A stretch of DNA of 64,000 bases from JAJCYL01 sp965206015 (GCA_965206015.1 CBDBIW010000014.1:62001-126000); one strand, 5' to 3'; shown: positions 37,758 to 47,535, numbered from the stretch's first letter. Notes: generated by a model from the letters alone, not told the origin. Numbers and translations are program-made.

Positions 37758-38396
37758 ATGGACAAACCAGTAATAATACTTGGTGCCAAAGGGATTGCGA
37801 AGGCAACAATGGAGATATTCCTAAGTCATAATAGAGTGGTCTATGGATTCTTGGATGATGATGAGTCTCTTCATGGGTCCGAAATCAATTTTATTTCCAT
37901 ACTTGGAAAAACAGACAACGACAGATTTCTTAAATTGATTGGAAAAAAGTGCGAAGCCTTTGTAGCGGTGGAAGATCCAAGTCTACGGAAGGGTTTGGTA
38001 AAACTCTTGAATGACCGGCGTAAGATTATGCCGACTAACGCCATACATAGCCGAGCCTATTTATCTGATTCTTCTCATTGGGGTAATGGCAATTTTATTA
38101 ATGCCGGAGTTTTAATTGGTGCCGAAGCCAAGATTCCTAATCATTGCATTTTGCATGCAGGTGCTACTATTGGTCATGAGGTAACCCTGGGAGACTTTGT
38201 ACAAATTGGAGCAGGAACACATATCAATTCTGGTGTGCAAATAGAAGACAACGTGTTTGTTGGCTCTGGTGTTACAATTGTTTCAGAGGTGAAAGTGGGT
38301 AAGAACGCCAGAGTAGGAGCAGGTTCCGTTGTAATATCTGATATTAAAAATGGTGAAACAGTTTTTGGCAATCCTGCACAACAGGTAAAAAAGTAG
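37758..38396 (+). CDS. NeuD/PglD-type sugar O-/N-acyltransferase
   Basis: 212 residues. An N-terminal Rossmann-like part (VIILGAKGIAKATMEIFLSH) is followed by a left-handed parallel beta helix of hexapeptide repeats (NAGVLIGAEAKIPNHCIL, then GAGTHINSGVQIEDNVFVGS) ending VIFGNPAQ-like VFGNPAQQVKK. Such enzymes acetylate amino sugars for surface polysaccharides or glycoproteins from acetyl-CoA. The neighbouring broken membrane gene may once have belonged to the same glycan pathway. Confidence 0.88.
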   Translation: MDKPVIILGAKGIAKATMEIFLSHNRVVYGFLDDDESLHGSEINFISILGKTDNDRFLKLIGKKCEAFVAVEDPSLRKGLVKLLNDRRKIMPTNAIHSRAYLSDSSHWGNGNFINAGVLIGAEAKIPNHCILHAGATIGHEVTLGDFVQIGAGTHINSGVQIEDNVFVGSGVTIVSEVKVGKNARVGAGSVVISDIKNGETVFGNPAQQVKK

Positions 38397-38506
38397 AATT
38401 TCCCAAATCCGATATTGACCATCTCTACACCACCGAGAGCCTTTCAAGTACTTAGGAAAATTTTATTGGACCACTTATCCTAATCCTAATTTTGAAACTG
38501 TAGACT

Positions 38507-38947
38507 GGTATATCCCCCTAAATAGTCGGACAGGATTTTACAGATAGCTATTAGCAGCAGATAGCTATTAGTAATTATGTCCATGAAAAAAAGAACGTTT
38601 AGCGCAGAGGAAAAGCTTCAAATATTACAAGAGGCAAAGGCCAATGGAGTCAAGCTCAGACTGGAGAAGCACGGGGTGTATCCAGCTACCTTTTACAGCT
38701 GGCGCAACAAGCACGAACAGATGGGAGAAGAAGGTTTCAGACACGGGGGATGACTCTTGCCCGGCTTAAAGAGATCAGACGGTTGGAAAAAGAGAATGCC
38801 ATGCTCAGTGAGACCATCGCAGGGAAAGACCTGGAGAGCAAGCTCAAAGATGAGTTGCTGAAAAAGAAGTATCCCCTGATGCAAAGAAAATCCTGGTGCA
38901 GGGCTACATGGATCAGGGGTACAATACCATGTGGAATTAGGCTATGA
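38507..38947 (+). mobile_element. IS3-family remnant B (left end, orfA in two frames)
   Basis: Left terminus TGGTATATCCCCCTAAATAG, then orfA from ATG 38577: MKKRTFSAEEKLQILQEAKA, VKLRLEKHGVYPATFYSWRN (helix-turn-helix). After a one-base shift comes RLKEIRRLEKENAMLSETIA, then LKDELLKKKY (leucine zipper). The DDE orfB is absent; the element passes straight into a hydrolase relic. Unlike remnant A it carries a 14-bp duplication (CAGATAGCTATTAG at 38541-38554 and 38558-38571). Confidence 0.85.
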
Positions 38948-39331
38948 TGTTCTCATTATGGACTATAGAAAGTATGGGAAAAGTATTGGATAATGGTCTT
39001 ATAAAAACTTTTTACAAAATGCTGAGACTTTTTATCGATATGCTACCGAAACTTATGTTGAGGAAGATATTATTATTTATGGACGTTCGCCGGGGATAGG
39101 ATTTGCCAGACAATTTTAGTCCTTCAGAGTATCTCAAAAAGGTGGAATGTCCAATTAATATATTTCACGGTACCGACGATTTCATTGTTCCACATGGTAT
39201 AGGGGGAAAGTTTATTTCATCAATTTGAAATGGACAAAGAGATAATACTAGTTAGCATTGAAGGAGGTGGACATAATGACTTAATTGATTTTCCTATTTT
39301 TAGAAAAGAAGTGGAAATACTTCTTGAATAA
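38937..39331 (+). pseudogene. Alpha/beta-hydrolase remnant
   Basis: Readable pieces are GYDVLIMDYRKYGKS, FLQNAETFYRYATETYVEED, IIIYGRSPGIGFARQF (nucleophile elbow, GRSPGI for GRSLG), then YLKKVECPINIFHGTDDFIV and EIILVSIEGGGHNDLIDFP (Asp and His region) to a stop at 39331. Stops, indels and a deletion after the elbow break it. Its 5' end was replaced by the IS3 remnant. Confidence 0.8.
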
Positions 39332-39350
39332 CCTGTTCAATATATATTTG
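39324..39350 (+). promoter_or_regulatory. proC promoter
   Basis: TTG at 39324-39326, 16 bases, then TATATTTG at 39343-39350, an exact TAnnTTTG. The leader to the ATG at 39417 would be about 60 nt. It overlaps the end of the dead hydrolase. Confidence 0.55.
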
Positions 39351-39416
39351 CACATTGCATTTTCCCAAAAATGATGTCGGTGACTCTTCTGGTACTGATA
39401 ACTAAATTTAACAAGA

Positions 39417-40196
39417 ATGAAAATTGGAATAATAGGTGGAGGCAATCTTGGTATTGCTATATCTCAGGGACTTATTGACGCAAAATATTGCCTTCCCGAA
39501 TCTTTGTACGTCACAAGGAGAAAACTCAGTTACTTAGAAAACCTGAAGAATCAAGGGGTTTTTGTCGGGAATGACAATAAAAAGGCTGCCCGGTTTGCGG
39601 ATGTTATCATTATGGCAGTCAAACCCTATCAGGTTGAGGCAATTTGTGAAGAAATTAAAGAGTATGTTTCTGAGGATAACTTGATAATTTCTGTCGTTAC
39701 AGGTACATCCATCTCAACCATGACAGAGGCTTTAGGGGGCCATAAAAATGTTTTTCGAGCAATGCCAAACACGGCAATTGCTATTGGTGAATCAATGAGC
39801 TGCATTTGTGGGCCTGAAAGTAATGCAGCGGCCTTAGAGGAAGTTACCTCTCTTTTCCAGACAGTTGGTGAGACGGTCGTGATCGCAGAGGAATTGATGA
39901 ATGCCGCTACTGTTCTTGGCGCATGTGGAATAGCCTATGCGATGCGCTTTATCAGAGCAGCAACTCAAGGGGGAATTGAAATAGGGTTTCATGCAGATAT
40001 TGCACAGAAAATTGCGGCCCAGACTGTCAAAGGGGCAGCAGATCTACTCATACAACTCAATAGTCACCCTGAAAGTGAAATCGACAAAGTGACCACTCCG
40101 AGGGGTTGCACCATTGCGGGCCTAAACGAAATGGAACATCAGGGCTTCAGTTCTGCCTTGATCAAGGGAGTCTTGACTTCTTTCGAAAAAATATGA
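39417..40196 (+). CDS. proC: Pyrroline-5-carboxylate reductase
   Basis: 259 residues. NAD(P)-binding start MKIGIIGGGNLGIAISQGL, MAVKPYQ, FRAMPNTAIAIGESM and the C-terminal TVKGAADLLI, followed by VTTPRGCTIAGLNEME, the ProC signature. It makes proline from pyrroline-5-carboxylate. Complete. Confidence 0.95.
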   Translation: MKIGIIGGGNLGIAISQGLIDAKYCLPESLYVTRRKLSYLENLKNQGVFVGNDNKKAARFADVIIMAVKPYQVEAICEEIKEYVSEDNLIISVVTGTSISTMTEALGGHKNVFRAMPNTAIAIGESMSCICGPESNAAALEEVTSLFQTVGETVVIAEELMNAATVLGACGIAYAMRFIRAATQGGIEIGFHADIAQKIAAQTVKGAADLLIQLNSHPESEIDKVTTPRGCTIAGLNEMEHQGFSSALIKGVLTSFEKI

Positions 40197-40246
40197 TACT
40201 GCCCGGGCCACTGACTAGTTTCGAGTTCTGACGATTATTGTTCTAT

Positions 40247-40284
40247 CAGATGCTTTAATTGAAGGCAGATGCTTTAATTGAAGG
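40247..40284. repeat. Exact 19-bp tandem duplication at the end of the PDZ remnant
   Basis: CAGATGCTTTAATTGAAGG at 40247-40265 and again at 40266-40284. The unit contains the stop codon of the leftward PDZ frame. Confidence 0.95.
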
Positions 40285-40660
40285 GTAATACTTTTTTCGC
40301 ACCATCTTGCTTGACCACTAAGTCAACTGAACTTCCATCTACTTTTAACAACCGGATCATCTCCTGCATATTAGCTGGCTTAATGGTTTTATCATTGACG
40401 CTCACGAGTTCAGAATCCACTTTGATTCCTGCTCTTGATGCGGGGCTATTTTCAAATACCTGATGAATTAAGACGCTTTGTTTATCTGGTGACAGTTGGT
40501 TATCAATCCCGCTGCAATGGATCGAAAAACTTTCGGCATAATCATGATTTTCTTCGAGGTACATTATTTTGCCTGGAAGATCGATGATGATGTTATAGCA
40601 CATCAAAATTTCGTTGCCAATAATACCGAATACGGGTTTGTGCGCTTCCCGGGTGCCATC
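40274..40660 (-). pseudogene. Retropepsin-like aspartyl protease/PDZ protein, 5'-truncated
   Basis: The 3' part is an open frame: CYNIIIDLPGKIMYLEENHD (end of a retropepsin-like domain), then a PDZ domain (VLIHQVFENSPASRAGIKVD, ISVND-like VSVNDKTIKPANM) and a stop at 40274. Just upstream HKPVFGIIGNEILMCYN continues the aspartyl-protease fold through 40607-40640. The catalytic DTG half and signal peptide are absent. The intact family comprises exported Bacteroidota proteases of about 400 residues. Confidence 0.7.
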
Positions 40661-40928
40661 CAGTCATGAGGGTATTATTTCAGAATCACTCAGGCGACTA
40701 GTCCGGTTTCTGGATCTGATTCCCTGTTTTGGGGTGAGTTTACGGACCGGGGAGATATGTTCTGAATATTTTTGACAAAAATCATCAACCTGGATATAAA
40801 AATTCCTGCTTTCTTATCCCGGATTCAGGTTAAATAAATCTATAAGCTTATTTTTAGCCTGGTTTGAAAATTGTTCGGACAGGTATGGATAAATAATTGA
40901 ATTTCAGCACTATTCCCGTATGATACTC
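40661..40928. other. Gene-free stretch carrying one copy of a 65-bp dispersed repeat
   Basis: No gene recognised. 40829-40893 (AATAAATCTATAAGCTTATT ... TTGTTCGGACAGGTATGGAT) is repeated in inverse orientation at 48292-48357 at about 85% identity by eye. Confidence 0.6.
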
Positions 40929-40929
40929 C

Positions 40930-40937
40930 TACCTTTG
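40930..40937 (+). promoter_or_regulatory. DEAD-box helicase -7 element
   Basis: TACCTTTG fits TAnnTTTG, 23 bases before the TTG start codon. No well-spaced upstream TTTG. Confidence 0.5.
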
Positions 40938-40960
40938 CGGCTTATTTAACAAACCATTTT

Positions 40961-42670
40961 TTGAATAACTTCCAAAACCTAGGGCTTTCACAATCAACAA
41001 TTCGAGTTCTTGATCAACTAGGGTTCGAAAACCCCACTCCTGTACAAGAAAAGGCCATACCAATGCTAATGGGTCAAGATTCAACTGACTTCATTGGAAT
41101 TGCTCAAACAGGAACCGGCAAAACTGCCGCTTTTGGCCTTCCATTGATTGATTTGACAGATCATAGCAATAGAGCAACTCAGGCTTTGATTATGGCCCCA
41201 ACACGTGAGCTCGGGCAGCAAACTGCACAACAATTAACCAGCTTTGCCCAAAATAATAAAGCGATTAATATTGAGGTCGTCTATGGTGGAGCAGCCATAA
41301 CCAATCAAATCAGGGCACTGAAGAAACCCGCGCAGATTGTAGTAGCCACGCCTGGTCGTTTATTAGACTTAATCAAAAGAAAGGCAATCAGGCTTGAGAA
41401 TGTCAAATATGTAGTATTGGATGAGGCAGATGAAATGCTCAATATGGGCTTCAAAGAAGACATTGACGAGATCCTTTCCCATACACTTGAAGACAGGGTA
41501 ACCTGGCTCTTTTCGGCAACAATGCCTCCTGAAATCAGGAGGATAGTCAAAAAATACATGGACGCCCCATTGGAGGTATCCATTAACTCACAAGAAAAGA
41601 GTAATAAAGACATTTCTCATAAATGCGTCACCACAAAAACCGCGAACAAGATACCTGCATTGAGAAGGTTCATGGACATTCAGCCTGACATGAGGGGTAT
41701 ATTATTTTGCCGAACCAAGCGGGAAACTCAGGAAATTGCAGATAATTTAAGCAATATCGGGTATGGTGTAGAGGCTCTTCACGGGGACCTTTCGCAAGGG
41801 CAACGTGATGCGGTGATGAAACGTTTTAAAACACGATCGATGCAACTTCTTATTGCAACCGATGTAGCCGCAAGAGGCATTGACGTTAATGATCTGACAC
41901 ATGTAATTCATCACACACTCCCAGACCAATTAGAAAGTTATACCCATAGAAGTGGTCGGACGGGACGTGCTGGCAAAAAAGGAATTTCTCTGGTATTTAT
42001 AAACCCACGCGAAGACAGAAAGCTCACACAGCTTGAAAGAAAGATGAGCATCACATTTGAGCGTATTGAAATTCCGGAAATAGGGGAGTTGCGAGCCAGC
42101 CGTATTAACAATTGGGCCAATCTTATCATCAGTACAGAAGTAGATACCCAAGCCGGTGAAATTCTCAATGACCTGCATGACCAATTTGCTCACCTGAGTA
42201 AAGAGGACATCCTAAAAAGATTAATTACTACCCAGCTTGATCATTTAATGATTCAAAGGGGTGAAGATTCCAATCTGAATGCAAAAGAGGAAAATGGTTC
42301 TTCTGGAGGATCACCGGTTAAAAGAGGAAAAACAGGGTTTCACCGCTACTTTATCAATGTAGGTTCCATTGATGGGATGACTAAGCCAGATGTGCTTCAT
42401 TTTTTATCTGATGTTTCCTGTGTAGACCGCAAGTTTTTCGGAGAGATCTCTCTACAAAAGAATTGCACTTTTTTCGATCTGGATCAAAATCAAGACAATG
42501 GATTTGCGCAAAAATTTAATGGCATTGAGGTGGAGGGCAGGGAAATCCGTGTGAATAGAGATGACGAAGGTGGTAAACGCTCCAAAACTTCTTCAAAGAA
42601 CGACAAGAGTGGAACCAGGCGTAGGAAACCAAGACCGGAATTTAGGAAATCAAAAGCTAGAAGGAGATAA
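40961..42670 (+). CDS. DEAD-box ATP-dependent RNA helicase with DbpA-type RNA-binding domain
   Basis: 569 residues from TTG (reads as MNNFQNLGLSQST); no ATG or GTG is available nearby in frame. Motifs: Q motif, AQTGTGKTAAF, PTRELGQQ, DEAD in VLDEADEMLNMGF, SAT, and HRSGRTGRAGKKG. Residues about 460-545 form a DbpA-like RNA-binding domain (YFINVGSIDGMTKPDVLHFL), and the tail is very basic (RRRKPRPEFRKSKARRR). A likely role is ribosome assembly or cold-stage RNA unwinding, as for CshA/DeaD. Confidence 0.94.
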   Translation: MNNFQNLGLSQSTIRVLDQLGFENPTPVQEKAIPMLMGQDSTDFIGIAQTGTGKTAAFGLPLIDLTDHSNRATQALIMAPTRELGQQTAQQLTSFAQNNKAINIEVVYGGAAITNQIRALKKPAQIVVATPGRLLDLIKRKAIRLENVKYVVLDEADEMLNMGFKEDIDEILSHTLEDRVTWLFSATMPPEIRRIVKKYMDAPLEVSINSQEKSNKDISHKCVTTKTANKIPALRRFMDIQPDMRGILFCRTKRETQEIADNLSNIGYGVEALHGDLSQGQRDAVMKRFKTRSMQLLIATDVAARGIDVNDLTHVIHHTLPDQLESYTHRSGRTGRAGKKGISLVFINPREDRKLTQLERKMSITFERIEIPEIGELRASRINNWANLIISTEVDTQAGEILNDLHDQFAHLSKEDILKRLITTQLDHLMIQRGEDSNLNAKEENGSSGGSPVKRGKTGFHRYFINVGSIDGMTKPDVLHFLSDVSCVDRKFFGEISLQKNCTFFDLDQNQDNGFAQKFNGIEVEGREIRVNRDDEGGKRSKTSSKNDKSGTRRRKPRPEFRKSKARRR

Positions 42671-42752
42671 GAATTAACGCCCTACTATTCGACATATAAC
42701 CAAGTCACTTTTTTCGCAAACTATGTCAAACCACATTTTGTAATACTGGGCA

Positions 42753-42992
42753 ATGATTGACAGCGAACTGGAAGAATTGCTTCTACAAACGGAAATCCAT
42801 CCTGAGAAAATGATGGAATCAGGAGCCCGGTTTGTCATCATTGCAGCCTCAAGCAATGCTGATCAAATAACACATTATCTGGGTAAAATATCAGTCGTCC
42901 CGGAAAATAAAAAGGATGAATCTATTAGAACAAGTGCTAATACAAGTGCTAATACAAGTGCTAATAAATTTCTCATGAATTTAGTTTGTTAA
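42753..42992 (+). CDS. Doubtful small ORF or gene fragment with 12-bp repeats
   Basis: 79 residues (MIDSELEELLLQTEIHPEKM ...). The middle, ESGARFVIIAASSNADQITH, looks protein-like, but the end is a triple 12-bp repeat (42930-42965, coding TSAN three times) and the frame then runs into the next gene's end. It could be a fragment of a lost gene. No family recognised. Confidence 0.3.
   Translation: MIDSELEELLLQTEIHPEKMMESGARFVIIAASSNADQITHYLGKISVVPENKKDESIRTSANTSANTSANKFLMNLVC
42930..42965. repeat. 12-bp unit repeated three times
   Basis: ACAAGTGCTAAT occurs at 42930-42941, 42942-42953 and 42954-42965 without mismatch. Confidence 0.95.
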
Positions 42993-44128
42993 TCTACTGC
43001 TGCCATAACTAGTCCCATCATTTCGCCAATTTTAGAAGGCTCTAGCCATCGTGTTACTACAACTAAGTCGTCTTCTTTGTCAACCACTATAAAGTTTCCG
43101 CCAAATCCTGCAGCATAATAGATACTCTCGGATAGGTTATTGTCCCATTTGCGTTCTCCTTTATTCAACCACCACATATAGCCATAGCTTTCATTTGCTT
43201 CCGAAGAGTTCTGTACCATGTTCACCCAATTTTGGGAGATCAACTGTTTGCCATTCCATTTGCCATTCCTGAGAAAAAGCAAACCAAATCTGGCATGATC
43301 AGCAGCACTTATAAAAATTCCACCCCCAGAATGACCTCCACCACTTACCGACTGCATCTTTACCCCGTCGATGGTGACCCATGAATTTTCATAACCATAC
43401 CACCTCCAAGTGGTTGATGCCCCTATAGGGTCCATGATGCGCTCCTTTAATACCTGAGGCAAGGGTTTGCGTAATACGTTGAGTAGCGAATAGGATAACA
43501 GGTTAACCCGCACATCATTGTACTCAAAGTTCGTACCAGGCTCTATCAAATCACGATTTTTCCAGTCATCAATTCCTCCTTCCCTTGGAGGCCTGTCATT
43601 CCAATCTTTCATGCCGAAAAGGTCTCCGGACCAGTCAGAAGATTGGGTGAGTAAATGATGCCATGTAATTTTGGAATTATGTGCGGTTTCAAAATTACCA
43701 TCCCAAACATAATCTTGAACTTTGTTTCTCACGTTCTTGATTAGACCATCATCAACTGCCAATCCCGCAACGGTTGAGAGATAACTTTTAGTCACTGAGA
43801 AGGTCATGTCGACTCGGTCGATATTTCCCCATTGTGCAATAATATATCCTTCTTTTAAGATAAGGCCTGCAGGCCCGCCTCTTCTTTTGACAGGTCCTTT
43901 GATTTCATGAAAAGGTTCTCTTTCAAAGCTTTTATATATAGCCTGTAGTAAGTCTACTGCACCTGAATATTCATTATTCATGGCAAAGTCCACCGCCTTT
44001 TGTAATTCAACTTTGTCAATTTTGAATTCTTTTGGATCTTTTACCTGCCACTCGACACCAGGATAATATTGTGCCCACAACGGTGTGTAAGCCAATGTCA
44101 GAACCAATATTAATATTTTTTTCATCAT
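42989..44128 (-). CDS. Beta-lactamase-family serine hydrolase, secreted
   Basis: 379 residues. Signal peptide MMKKILILVLTLAYTPLWAQ. Penicillin-binding-fold motifs: Ser111-Val-Thr-Lys114 in FSVTKSYLS (SxxK), Tyr203-Asn-Asp, and HSGGG in place of the KTG motif. This is the class C-like/S12 group, mostly peptidases or esterases rather than antibiotic-resistance enzymes. It lies 15 bp after the Asp-box repeat gene and is probably co-transcribed with it; both products would be exported. Confidence 0.9.
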   Translation of the reverse strand: MMKKILILVLTLAYTPLWAQYYPGVEWQVKDPKEFKIDKVELQKAVDFAMNNEYSGAVDLLQAIYKSFEREPFHEIKGPVKRRGGPAGLILKEGYIIAQWGNIDRVDMTFSVTKSYLSTVAGLAVDDGLIKNVRNKVQDYVWDGNFETAHNSKITWHHLLTQSSDWSGDLFGMKDWNDRPPREGGIDDWKNRDLIEPGTNFEYNDVRVNLLSYSLLNVLRKPLPQVLKERIMDPIGASTTWRWYGYENSWVTIDGVKMQSVSGGGHSGGGIFISAADHARFGLLFLRNGKWNGKQLISQNWVNMVQNSSEANESYGYMWWLNKGERKWDNNLSESIYYAAGFGGNFIVVDKEDDLVVVTRWLEPSKIGEMMGLVMAAVD

Positions 44129-44143
44129 TATGTTTTCGATTTT

Positions 44144-47100
44144 CTACTTTAATGCAGCGTACTTCTTTTTTAAAATTCCAAATTGGGTATTTAACTCAGC
44201 ATACCGAATTAGACCATCTTTACCTGGTTTCTGGTCAGCCTGGTTGAGCATGTTTAAGAGGTATCTTGTTTGGTCCACCAACATTGGCGTCATGTAGATA
44301 CCTTCGGCAGTAGACAGCTCACTTTTAATTTCCCTCACAATCTGTAGTTTCTTACCTTTTAACTCCCCTTCTTTCTTTTTAACAGCTGCCTCTAATCTCC
44401 TGACATCATCTAGTAAATTATTGGTTTTGATGGCCAATGTCTCTTGTTCTTTGATTTGGTCGATGGTGACACCAGCTAATTTCAGGTTGGGATCTATTAG
44501 CAACTCGAAAGATTGTTCATATTGTTTATCGTTGATTGTTAATCTGGCTGTATATGTTCCGGGTGACACCATCGGTCCGTTGTTAAATGCTGTTTTGGCA
44601 TTGGAACTCCAAGCTCCTGTATGACGCATATCCCACCTAAATCTATTTGAACCTTGTTCCTTCGTTAAACCTGGTCTTCCTGATTGTGAAGTGAAACCAG
44701 TGGACATGTCATTCTCCTCCTTGGTTCCATTTTTTTTATTGCTATTGAATACACTGACTACCTGATTGTTAGTATTCAGTATTTCAAGTTTTATTTCAGA
44801 GGAAATTTCCTCATTGAGGTAGTAGTCTATAAGTACTCCAGGCTTGGGATATTCTGGTCTGGCAGATTCGTCTTCAGTTACAAACTGGTAGCGATACCGA
44901 ATTGTATTGGTTGGTTTGAAAAGATATGCTAGTCCGGAACTTCTATTATCAATTTGATGAACTGAAGTCACATTATCCATTATCCAAAATCCCCTGCCCA
45001 TCGTTGAAATCACCAGATCATTGCGATACACTTGAATATCCGTTACGGGAGTAACTGGCAGGTTTTGCTGAAATGATTCCCAGGATTGACCATCATTCCT
45101 GGAAATAAAAAGGCCAAACTCAGTACCTGCGTACAACACTCCTTCTTTCTCAGGATCTTCTCGTACTACCCGAGTGGGAAAATTGTTGGGCATACCATTA
45201 CTTCCATTTGTCAATAAAGTCCAGTTTTTACCGTAGTCGACAGTTTTGTAAATGTACGGTTTCCAATCACCTAGCTGGTATCTTAAAATGGCTGTATAAG
45301 CTTTTTCCTCTTTGTGAGGAGAAGGTTCCACACAGTCAACCCGGCCACCTTTAGGCATATTTGGGGTTACTTTCTCCCATGAGGCACCTCCATTTTGAGT
45401 AACATGTACAGGACCATCATTCGCTCCGACCCAAATGAGTCCTTCTTTTAATGGTGATTCTCTTATCGCATAAATAGTACTGTAATATTCTTCTCCGGTA
45501 ACATCACGGGTAATTGGCGTTCCAGGTACAACCTGCTTGTCCGCTTCAAAATCAGTTAGATCGGGTGATATGGTTTCCCAATTCACACCATCATCTGTTG
45601 TTTTGTGTACGTACTGAGAGGTGTGATAAACCACCCCCGGCGTGTGTTTTGAAGCATGTATTGGTGAAACGCGTTGAAACCTATGTTTCAAGTCTTTTGG
45701 ATTGTGTCCATACATATTACTCGCCCCAACGTAATACTGCCTTTCCTGCCCAGTACGCTTATCATAAACACCAAATCGCCCTTTACAGTCAGAGTATACA
45801 ATATTGGAATCTCCTGGTTTCGGCACAGCAGGTCCGGTTTCACACCCACCTACAGCCATCCAAAACCCTATTCCACCAGCAGGATGAGCGTAGGAAGGCA
45901 AACTCGGAATAGATATGGTAGTATTGTCCTGTTGACCTGCGTACAACCAATAAGGATACTGATCATCCACTTCAACCTGGTAAAGTTCGGACGTAGGTTG
46001 GTTATTAATTGATGACCATGTCTGCCCACTATTTGTGGTCACATTAGCACCTCCATCATTCGACTGAATCCATATAGACGTGTCATTCGGATTGATCCAG
46101 ACGTCGTGATTGTCACCGTGGGGCGGATTTAATTTTTTCCAGGTCTTACCAGCATCCCTGGTGATCAACACTGGATTAGCATTTGAAATCAGTATATCTG
46201 CATCTTTAGGGTTGGCATCCAGATTGGTATAATAGAATGGTCGGTTAACCAATTCCTTTCGGTCACTTGACTGGCTAAATGTTTCACCTCGGTCATCAGA
46301 TCTATACAAGCCACCTTCTTTATTGGGAGCTTCCACAATGGCGTAAAGGCGTTGCGGGTCTGCCGCCGAAACTGCTAAATCTATTTTACCAATCAGACCC
46401 TCAGGCAGCCCATTAGTTTTTTTCTCCCATGTATTACCACCGTCAGTGGACTTATAAATACCTCCCGATTGGAAACCTCCACTAATAATTGTCCAGGGCT
46501 TTCTTTCAGCTCTCCACATTGCAGCATAAACAATATTCGGGCTCCCAGGAGCAAATTCAACATCAACAGCCCCAACTGAATCAGAATCATATAAGACTTT
46601 CTTCCACGAGGTTCCGCCATCTTCTGTTTTATATAAGCCCCTATCTTCATTGGTTTGGAATGCCTGCCCAATAGCAGCTACAAAAACAACCTCAGGATTA
46701 TCCGGATGAATTTCAACAGCTCCTATTTGACCCACATTCTGTAATCCAATGCTATTCCATGTTTTACCGGCATCGGTGGATTTATAAACACCTTTTCCGG
46801 TAATTACATTACTTCTTAAACCATCAGACCCGGTGCCAACGTAAACAATATCAGGGTTGGACTGAACTACCCGAATTGCACCAATAGATCCTGTTTTAAA
46901 GAATCCATCTGATACATTGCCCCACGTAACCCCATAATCAGTCGTTTTCCAGACTCCACCACCAGATGCACCCATGTAAAAGGTACCAAGCTGATCGTTA
47001 ATACCGGTAACCGTAGTTACTCGTCCTCCCCTGGTTGGACCTATATTCCTGTATTTAAAAGCCTGATAAAGTTCTGATTGCGCTTCTGATAATTGGGTTG

Positions 47101-47155
47101 ATAGAATTAAGTGACAAAACATCAAGCTGCGTACCGATCTATGAAAATTGTTCAT
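44144..47155 (-). CDS. Giant exported VPS10/BNR (Asp-box) beta-propeller protein
   Basis: 1003 residues with an N-terminal signal sequence. At least ten Asp-box turns of the type STDAGKTW, TEDGGTSW, STDGGNTW, SRNDGQSW are spread over residues 60-720, forming sortilin/BNR-type beta-propellers. A C-terminal part has a beta-sandwich (SPGTYTARLTINDKQYEQSF) and a helical tail (EAAVKKKEGELKGKKLQI). The family is common in Bacteroidota and often annotated as glycosyl hydrolase, but no catalytic residues can be assigned. Its operon partner is a serine hydrolase. Confidence 0.9.
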   Translation of the reverse strand: MNNFHRSVRSLMFCHLILSTQLSEAQSELYQAFKYRNIGPTRGGRVTTVTGINDQLGTFYMGASGGGVWKTTDYGVTWGNVSDGFFKTGSIGAIRVVQSNPDIVYVGTGSDGLRSNVITGKGVYKSTDAGKTWNSIGLQNVGQIGAVEIHPDNPEVVFVAAIGQAFQTNEDRGLYKTEDGGTSWKKVLYDSDSVGAVDVEFAPGSPNIVYAAMWRAERKPWTIISGGFQSGGIYKSTDGGNTWEKKTNGLPEGLIGKIDLAVSAADPQRLYAIVEAPNKEGGLYRSDDRGETFSQSSDRKELVNRPFYYTNLDANPKDADILISNANPVLITRDAGKTWKKLNPPHGDNHDVWINPNDTSIWIQSNDGGANVTTNSGQTWSSINNQPTSELYQVEVDDQYPYWLYAGQQDNTTISIPSLPSYAHPAGGIGFWMAVGGCETGPAVPKPGDSNIVYSDCKGRFGVYDKRTGQERQYYVGASNMYGHNPKDLKHRFQRVSPIHASKHTPGVVYHTSQYVHKTTDDGVNWETISPDLTDFEADKQVVPGTPITRDVTGEEYYSTIYAIRESPLKEGLIWVGANDGPVHVTQNGGASWEKVTPNMPKGGRVDCVEPSPHKEEKAYTAILRYQLGDWKPYIYKTVDYGKNWTLLTNGSNGMPNNFPTRVVREDPEKEGVLYAGTEFGLFISRNDGQSWESFQQNLPVTPVTDIQVYRNDLVISTMGRGFWIMDNVTSVHQIDNRSSGLAYLFKPTNTIRYRYQFVTEDESARPEYPKPGVLIDYYLNEEISSEIKLEILNTNNQVVSVFNSNKKNGTKEENDMSTGFTSQSGRPGLTKEQGSNRFRWDMRHTGAWSSNAKTAFNNGPMVSPGTYTARLTINDKQYEQSFELLIDPNLKLAGVTIDQIKEQETLAIKTNNLLDDVRRLEAAVKKKEGELKGKKLQIVREIKSELSTAEGIYMTPMLVDQTRYLLNMLNQADQKPGKDGLIRYAELNTQFGILKKKYAALK

Positions 47156-47323
47156 GTGATGGATGGTGATTATTGAATGTCGAAGATACTGAAGGAGGTA
47201 GTTAAAGATAGTCCGCCCGTGGAAAAGTGACTCAACCCACTGCGCATTTCAGTATTAGATCATTAGATAGCTTATTAAAGTAAGATACCTTTATCGAAGA
47301 ATACGCTTCCAATACTTAATCAC

Positions 47324-47479
47324 ATGACAGGAAAACGAATTATTTATCAAATTCATTCTTTTACCAAAGAACGGTTCAAAGGTAATCCCGCTGGTGTCGT
47401 ATTCGATGCGGACGGCTTGACTACTGGCCAGATGCAGCAAATCGCCAGGGAGCTAAACAATTCGGAAACTGCTTTTTGA
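47324..47479 (+). pseudogene. PhzF-family isomerase N-terminal fragment
   Basis: MTGKRIIYQIHSFTKERFKG, NPAGVVF, then MQQIARELNNSETAF and a stop. This is the first 51 residues of a PhzF-like epimerase/isomerase (about 260-300 residues when complete), with the conserved FKGNPAGVV and NxSETAF motifs. The remaining four-fifths is missing. Flanking spacers (47156-47323 and 47480-47535) hold nothing else recognisable. Confidence 0.85.
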
Positions 47480-47535
47480 CTTGCCTCAGATAAAATATTA
47501 GCTATTACAGATTAAGACCGTACTGGAAATTTAAC

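Noticed and set aside
44421..46012. Several open frames antisense to the Asp-box protein
   Set aside because: They are shadows of the 1003-codon gene; no motif or start context.
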